Below are positions 57,841 through 64,000 of a stretch of DNA of 64,000 bases, piece by piece. The notes under the pieces were generated by a model. That model was not told the DNA's origin, did not search any database, and worked only from the letters and a program-made list of their open reading frames with translations. Positions within the stretch are counted from its first letter, which is position 1, and every line of letters begins with the position of its first letter. A program made the translations under genes and the position numbers. Source of the stretch: Distichodus sexfasciatus. Its lineage: Eukaryota; Chordata; Actinopteri; Characiformes; Distichodontidae. The stretch spans positions 1 to 64,000 of the forward strand of contig JAVGVS010000848.1 in assembly GCA_032718565.1 (NCBI GenBank). Reading direction: 5' to 3'.

Positions 57841-59515
57841 TGTAGCAGAATAAAGATGTGTGGGTTTTTAGTAAGTGAGACAAACTAATCGCATTAGGGG
57901 CACTTATATAAATAGTGTGGTCCCTAATAGCTACGCCTTCCCTGCCAATTCCTTCCTGTATTGTTCCCAAAGTAACTTTGTTTCATGGCTCGTACAGGTA
58001 GGAAAGAAGCTCCACCTCGAATTGTAGTTTGGTGTAGTTGGATTCAGCTGCTTAGTTTGTCTTGGCCTCTTTCGTTTATAGGCTTGCGCCATGGCTCTAT
58101 GTTCCAGTATTTACTGCTATCTGCTGCTGGTAGGTCTTGCTCTATTTTCTCGGGCACGTTTTGTTGATTGTGGTTGTTAAGTAAAGCTTTGCAACAGGTA
58201 ATCGCCGAAGTGGATTGAATTCTTTCCGTCACACCTGGTGTCTTTATCAGACGGTATGTAGATGATTTCGCTGTTCACTTATTAGGCTTTATATCTATTT
58301 CAAGTTTTATTTGGCAATTTTGGTGTTCCATAGGACCCAGCTTGTCTGCCTTCTCGGCGTTGTTGGGGATTGAGTCCGACGTCCAAGTGGTTGGAATGCT
58401 GCTGTTTTGCCTCGGTGGGCGCCCACCGGTTGCTTTTATCCCGTGTGCTAGTCGGGTTGTTTTATCCTCCCCGGTGGCTTTCTCACCGCTTCTGCTCCGG
58501 GGTCGCAGAATATCCATTGTGTTGCCGTTCAAGGGTTATGTTAAAATGTCTTTTTAACTTCGATTGGTTTTAGGCGTAAGAGTGAGTGGGAGGTTTGTGT
58601 TTTTTTTTTTTCAACCTGGCTGCTTAATTGTCTCCTTCAACCTGGTAATAATTTGTTTTTTCTCTTATCAAGAGAGGTTGTAGTAGCTGGATGTCAGCTG
58701 GGCTTAATTGGTATAGTTGGAGTATTTGGTTTCTATTCTTGATTTTCTTTAGTGGTTATTCCTGATTTAATTTTTTTTGTTTGTTTGTTTGACTTGTTTC
58801 GGATGTTCCTTACTTTGAACCTCTGTTAGTATTTTATGTGTTATTTTAGTTTTTTGTGTGGATTTTCTTTTCTTTTTTGTTTGTTCTGATATATCATTTG
58901 GTTGGAGTGGATTATATTTTCCAGTGTTTTTTACTAAACTGTTTTCTTGGATTTATTTGTTAATTCATCAGTTAAGTGGCTAGTATTTAAATGAATTTGA
59001 TTTGGTTAGTATCTTGTTTCTTTTCCTTTTTTTGGTGATACCTCTGGCAGGAGGTCATTTTTAAGAGCTGCTGATAGCCAGTCTTAGGTTTCAGCCTTTG
59101 GCCACTGTGTTTGATATCATTTTTTAAATTGTGTTTTGTTTTTCAGGAGCTGGGTGTACTGGTGGTGGTTGGGTTGGTAACCCTCCACAGTGGTGGAAGT
59201 CCTTTTTATGTGCTGTGTCCCAAGAGTGCCCTCTTTCTGGACTTTTACACGGTGTAGAAGAAGTACGTGCGTATGCGAGTGCTTTGGTGTGATACGGTCT
59301 TTGCGGGCCCACCCTGCCGAAAGTAAGTCCCAGCTCCTAAGTTTGTTTGCTCGCACTTTTGGGTTTTAACTTGAATAAACTGTGACAGGCTTAATGGTTA
59401 TATGTTTCTTTTAAAATCTTGTGAATAAAACCTTGTTTTGATGGATGGAAGCACGTCTCCTGCCTCTTAAGTGTCGTACTTGCATGCCTTTTTGGAACTT
59501 TTAGTATCTAGCCAA
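57841..59515 (+). repeat. 3' LTR start and following non-coding sequence
   Basis: The first ~90 bp match the 5' LTR remnant and include tatataaatagtg. The rest is T-rich with no similarity to the left side. Near 59,420 are two AATAAA words (ttgaataaactg, gtgaataaaacc), as expected of an LTR R region or a polyadenylation region. The right boundary of the LTR could not be found. Confidence 0.5.
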
Positions 59516-60100
59516 AGGCAAGGCAAGGCAAGGCAAATTTATTTATATAGCACATTTCATACACAGAGGTAATTCAAAGTGCTTTATATAAAAGGAAGTA
59601 GAATAATCATAAAAACAATAATCATAAAAACAATGCAAAATGATTTAAAATTGATTTAAAAATTGATTTAAAATAAGTTCAAACAGTTAAAACAGAATGC
59701 AATCAGTTCGACGAAGCACAGTACCATTATTCAGTAAACGTAACAGCTAACAGATGAGTTTTGAGTCTAGATTTAAAATGTAGCTAATGTTTTAGGAACA
59801 TTTGATCTCTTCTGGAAGTTGATTCCAACTGCGGGCAGCATAATAGCTAAAAGCGGATTCCCTGTTTTGTGAACCCTTGGTATTTACTGACTCCGATCCC
59901 AATGATCTGGATAATCTGTTAGACGATATTCAGTGAGCATATCTGCAATGTATTTAGGTCCTGAAATATTGAGTGATTTATATGTCAGTAAAAAAGTACT
60001 TTAAAATCAATTTAAATGTAAATCAAAATAAAGGGAATTCCGAGGGACTGGTGCATATGTCAGATTTTCTGCCCTAGCTGAATCCGGCAGCAGGTGGCTA
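59516..60100. mobile_element. Common teleost dispersed repeat (ggcaaggcaaatttatttat)
   Basis: Begins with a small tandem aggcaaggcaagg, then tttatttatatagcacattt, catacacagaggtaattcaa and agtgctttatat, followed by ttgagtctagatttaaaatg. I know this wording from many fish genomes, probably the 3' part of a retroelement, but I do not assign a family. It appears to be part of, or nested in, the large insertion. Confidence 0.55.
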
Positions 60101-60180
60101 AGTCCTGGGTGAAACCCAAGCGTATGAAGTCGGTTTATTGTATTCAGCTAGTGTAATTGTGATGACTGCCAGGTTGCCAC

Positions 60181-62161
60181 AATCGCTTTCATCCACACTT
60201 AAACGCAGAAATGGAGTTTTCAAAAATCTCCTTTGTCTGCCTTTCACTGACCCAAAATGCCGCTTATGGTGTAATCGCGCACAAACACATAGAAATACCG
60301 CTTCCAGAAATACCTGTGCATATGACCCAAGAGCAATAGAACATTGATGGATAGTGTTACAGAGCTGATCTAACACTGGCAGATATAAGAACCACAATTA
60401 AAGCTCCAGCTATTTGGCCAAAATATATATTTTTCTAAACAACACATATTAATTAAAAAATAATAGTAATTGGTGGTTCAACAGGGTTTAAATGTGGCCT
60501 GCTTCAACAGTAACAACTAAGTGTTAGGGGGAAAAACACTTGAGGTGTGAAACTCGGAGAAAAAAAAAAATTGAAAATTGTCAGGTTCTTGACCAGATCC
60601 ACCAGCTGTGAATGGCAATGTTGTAGTTTTGTTGCTAGTCTTCATTTCATATTCCATGTTCATTTCAATCTAAACACCTGCTTCTCATTCGAGTAATCTG
60701 CAATACTTTCGAAAGTCACAATACCTTCCTGTGTAGTATTTATATACCACCATTATGATGTAATATTATGGTTTCATGTAATGTTTAAAGATGGAATGAG
60801 TTTGCTCTGTATTTCAAACGAAAAACATAAAACTTTCAGAAAGATTCTTTTTCACTTAGTATGTTGGTTGAATCTATATGATCATATCTTTTTAAAAAAT
60901 GACACATGAACATTGTCATTTAAAGCCCATTACAATAGAACAAATCTTTGCGAACATGACCTGGAATCTTTGTTACACTTCATATTTCATCACAACAAAG
61001 TCAGATCTATATTATATGGAAAAAAAATTGTTCTGTACTACAGCAGACTATTTTCCTTTCAGGCTAAAAAAGGAAATATTTTTTGACTTTTGTAATTTCC
61101 TATTTTCTTCTATTGAATCATGCTGGGTGCTTAACAGAAGTCATGGTTTTGCCTGTTTGAATGATAAATGGAACATTTTCTTTTAGACAATGTCAGACTC
61201 TCTAATGTCCACTGTCTTGGAAACGAGGAGCGGATTTACTTGTATTAAATATGCATATGTTAAATTACAAAGTACCTTAGTAAGCCAAAAATCAAACCAA
61301 AAATCCTAATACTACATGAACACTATCTATGACCCTGTACCAAACATAAGATACAGTTTCACTTAGAAAATTTCACCTAAATGCAATCTTTAAAAATAGA
61401 TTACAAACACATTTTCGATTTAAATGAGTTACTAACAGAAAATTCCAAAATATTTATGTTATATTGTGATGATTTCAATACCTTTAAATATCTCAAAAAT
61501 ACATAAAACTTAGACTGAATTTCCATGTTTATATACTATTTCAAATGATAAAGTAAATTCTACTTCCATATTTTTTGTTTGAGGACTTCTGACCTTTCAA
61601 AGTGAGAGTAAGCTGTGTCTATGAGAGAAGCGCGTGGTGTGTGTGTGTAGCATATACCACCAAAATAGTTTTTGATGATACGATCTAAACTTTAATGTTT
61701 GGAGGAACCTTTGAAACTGTATGTGAATATAAATGTCATCCACAATGCATTGTACAACCAACACTGTGTCAGGAGGGTTTATTTTTTTGTTTTTAATTTT
61801 CACAAGCTTTCATCACAGATCAGTCACATTTCTCAACTTCGAGAAGCCAAAAAACGTTTTCACTCTCTTCACCACAGTGTAATTCTACTTGCTTCCTTTC
61901 ACAATAACCACACCACAACTTTAACGCCAAGACTTGCACAGAATTTTACAGACACTTCTGTGAGTGATGAATTAGATTCACAAATGTTGATATTTTCTCA
62001 TAGATAGAAGAGAATCTAATAGAATGGCTTTTATTGTCACTATGGGCTACATGTACAGTGAAATGAAAAGCAACTCCTTCGGTGCAGACATGTATGTAGA
62101 AAATAACAGAAAATAAAATAAATGGTGCAAAAGGTTACAAAAGGTTCTGCGGCGCTATATA
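60181..62161. repeat. Intergenic unit 3, middle part
   Basis: Resumes the second half of the interrupted long-TIR MITE (aaacgcagaaatggagtttt near 60,203) and then follows units 1 and 2 (for example ccaccagctgtgaatggcaa at 60,599, gcatatgttaaattacaaag at 61,252, acatgtacagtgaaatgaaa at 62,049), with more small deletions than the other units. No gene recognised. Confidence 0.85.
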
Positions 62162-63683
62162 CACTACTATGCAAAAGTTTTAGGCAGGTGTGAAAAAATG
62201 CTGTAAACAAAGAATGCTTTCAAAATGGAAGTGTTAACTCATTTATTTTCATCAATCAACAAAATGCAGCAATGAACAAAGAGTAAAATCTAAATCAAAT
62301 CAATATTTGTGTGATTCACCTCTTGCCTTCAAAACAACATCAAATTCTTTCAGTTTTAAAGGAACCTGGCTGGTAGTTGTTCCAAACACCTTGAGAACTA
62401 ACCACAGATCTTCTGCATGCAGGCTTTCCTCACATCCTTCTGTCTCTTCATGTAGTCCCAGACACACTAATGATGTTGAGATCAGGGCCCCTGTGGGGGC
62501 CATACCATCACTTCCAGGACTTCTTGTCTACGCTGAAGATAGTTCTAATGACTTTTGGCTGTACGTTTGGGGGCCGCTGTCCTGCTGCAGAATAAAGTTA
62601 GCTAATCATACACCTCCCTGATGGTATTGTATGATGGATAAGTATCTGCCTGTATTTCAGCATTGAGAACGCCATTAATCCTGACCAAATCTCCAACCCA
62701 TTTGCAGAAATGCAGCCCAAATCTGGGCTAAACCTCCACTATACCATTGTTGCCTGCAGACACTTCATTGTTGTATTCATCTCCAGCCTCGATGAAATTC
62801 AAACTGCCTTCGCTACAGCCAAATATTTCAAATTTTGACTCATCAGTCCAGAGCACCTGCTGCCATTTTTCTGCACCCCAGTTTCTATGTTTTCGTGCAT
62901 ATTTGAGTCCCTTAGCCTTGTTTCCACCTCGGAGGTATGGCTTTTTGCTGCAACTCTTCCAGCGAAGACCACTTCTGGCCAGATTCTCCGGACAGTAGAT
63001 GGGGTACGGTCCCACTGGTTTCTGCCAGTTCTGAGCTGATGGCACTGCTGGACATCTTCCGATTTCGAAGGTAATTAGCTTGATGTGTCGTTTTTCCATC
63101 TGCTGCACTTAGTTTCCTTAGCCGACCACTGCAATCTCCACGATCTCAACGCTGTTTATAGCTTCTTTTGTAAGCCTTCAAAGAAGCTTTGAATTAGCAC
63201 ATCTTGAAACCCCAGTCTGTTTTGAACTTTTGTCTTGGGAGAGACTCTTGCTGATGGTGCAGAACTACCTTGTGTCTTTGTTGCTGCTCAATCTTGCCAT
63301 GACATAAAACTGTCTTCCACAACCTCACCTTGGTAGCAGAGTCCTCACCCAGTTTGAAGCCTCCTACACAGCTGTTTCTGTTTCCAAAGCACGACTGTGT
63401 TTCAACTTCACGCGGTGACATTGATGATCATTAGCACCTGTTTGGTATAATTGGTTGATCATACACCTGACTATAATCCTACAAAACTCCTGACTTTGTG
63501 CAAGTGTACTTATAAGAATTGATGCTGGTTTGAAGGCAAAAGGTAGTAACACCAAATATTGATTGGATTTAGATTTTTCTTTTGTTCACTCACTTTGCAT
63601 TTTGTAAATTATTTATATTTCTGAAAGCATTCTTTGTTTACAGCATTTTTTTCACACCTGCCTAAAACTTTTGCACAGTACTG
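62162..63683. mobile_element. Tc1/mariner-like transposon with ~64-bp TIRs, flanked by TA
   Basis: The left end reads cactactatgcaaaagtttt then aggcaggtgtgaaa; the right end is its near-perfect reverse complement (62,162-62,225 versus 63,620-63,683). TA stands directly on both sides, and removing the element restores ctata-ta-cacatggaaaag as found in unit 1 (39,717-39,733). The length, about 1.52 kb, is normal for a Tc1-like element. Confidence 0.93.
62305..63430 (-). pseudogene. Tc1-like transposase, inactivated
   Basis: Fragments in several minus-strand frames: an N-terminal part with VVLHHQQESLPRQKFKT near 63,240, a core with KHRNWGAEKWQQVLWTDESK (62,830-62,900), which holds the first catalytic Asp of the DDE triad, and a C-terminal part with PLKLKEFDVVLKARGESHKY near 62,310-62,365. 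Frameshifts and stops separate them, and the second Asp and the Glu are not recognisable. The element could move only with transposase from elsewhere. Confidence 0.85.
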
Positions 63684-64000
63684 TACATATGGAAAAGAAT
63701 AAATAACTAAATAAGGTTTTATAATGCATGACACTAAATATCCATGAACAAGAACATTTTTATTTTTATGATAAAACAAGAAGATTTCAGCTGGAGTTCA
63801 TATTGTAAAATTAAAATGGAAGCTGCTATAAAAATGGCATTAAAGTAAACAGAACTGGTTTCAAACTGGAGAATTAGCATTTTTGCTCATATATTGCTGT
63901 ACTGTTTTGTTTCTTCTCAGACGAAGTCCAAGGTTTAATTAATTGAGGTTACTTTGGTTATTCATTCCTGCCGCTGTAGTAATCAGACTCATGGGGGTGA
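63684..64000. repeat. Intergenic unit 3, last part, reaching the 3' flank of a fourth CD22-like copy
   Basis: After the Tc1 element the sequence matches 39,726-40,361 and 47,375-48,102. It ends at tcagactcatgggggtga, which in copies B and C lies about 35-40 bp past the stop codon on the 3' side. A fourth receptor gene therefore very likely starts just right of the window. The TA-flanked MITE of units 1 and 2 is absent here. Confidence 0.8.

Larger units (their letters stand above)
52593..60180. mobile_element. ~7.6 kb insertion in unit 3: decayed Ty3/gypsy LTR retrotransposon plus further repeat sequence
   Basis: Homology to the other units breaks at about 52,592 and resumes at about 60,181, inside a long-TIR MITE. 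The inserted DNA contains gag-, protease-, RT-, RNase H- and integrase-like segments in the usual Ty3/gypsy order on the plus strand, all interrupted by stops and frameshifts; no envelope-like frame is seen. A tgtagcagaataaagatgtg motif occurs at 52,595 and 57,841, the second right after a purine-rich tract (aaaatgtggggtaga), so these mark the two LTR starts. The 5' LTR is clearly shortened. Whether 58.0-60.1 kb belongs to the 3' LTR or to other nested repeats is unresolved. Confidence 0.8.

Noticed and set aside
58275..58573. Open frames in the T-rich region after the gypsy 3' LTR start
   Set aside because: No motif, no splice context, and both strands are similarly open.

Overview
The window looks like nuclear DNA from a teleost fish. 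The genes have introns with GT-AG borders, CA/GT microsatellites are very dense, fish-type SINEs, MITEs and a Tc1-like transposon are present, and the immune genes have teleost architecture. The repeat types hint at an otophysan (catfish/characin/carp group), but the species cannot be read from the sequence. All recognisable host genes lie on the minus strand.

Layout. (1) 1-1,240: the 5' end of a PDGF-A gene (signal-peptide exon and prodomain exon); the rest of the gene lies beyond the left edge. Its upstream side carries a 20-base G run (sense strand) and a 39-bp minisatellite. (2) About 2.0-13.6 kb: no gene recognised; many CA/GT tracts and SINE-like remnants. (3) 13,697-30,271: a complete complement C4-like gene. 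I placed 41 exons plus a candidate 9-nt microexon, and all junctions agree in phase, giving about 1,770 residues. Notable features are a GCVEQ thioester, Ala at the His/Asp catalytic position, no tetrabasic alpha/gamma site, and a roughly 100-residue Pro/Thr-rich, collagen-like and acidic insertion after the C4a domain. (4) 30.3-33.2 kb: the C4 promoter side, a TIR-flanked repeat with a nested MITE, and the 3' side of the next gene. (5) 33.2-64 kb: a tandem segmental duplication of a CD22/Siglec-like receptor gene (signal peptide, V, C2, V, C2, TM, tail). There are three gene copies (A, B, C), and the window ends in the 3' flank of a fourth. Copy A has an ITIM tail; copy B has two ITAM-spaced tyrosine pairs. 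The third intergenic unit is interrupted by an insertion of about 7.6 kb that contains a decayed Ty3/gypsy element, and by a dead Tc1-like element.

How it fits together: C4 is a secreted complement protein and the CD22-like genes are predicted leukocyte surface receptors, so the right two thirds is immune-related. PDGF-A is an unrelated growth-factor neighbour. C4 and the PDGF-A exons read cleanly, whereas every receptor copy carries frameshifts or lost splice sites. The receptor array is therefore either decaying or poorly resolved in the assembly.
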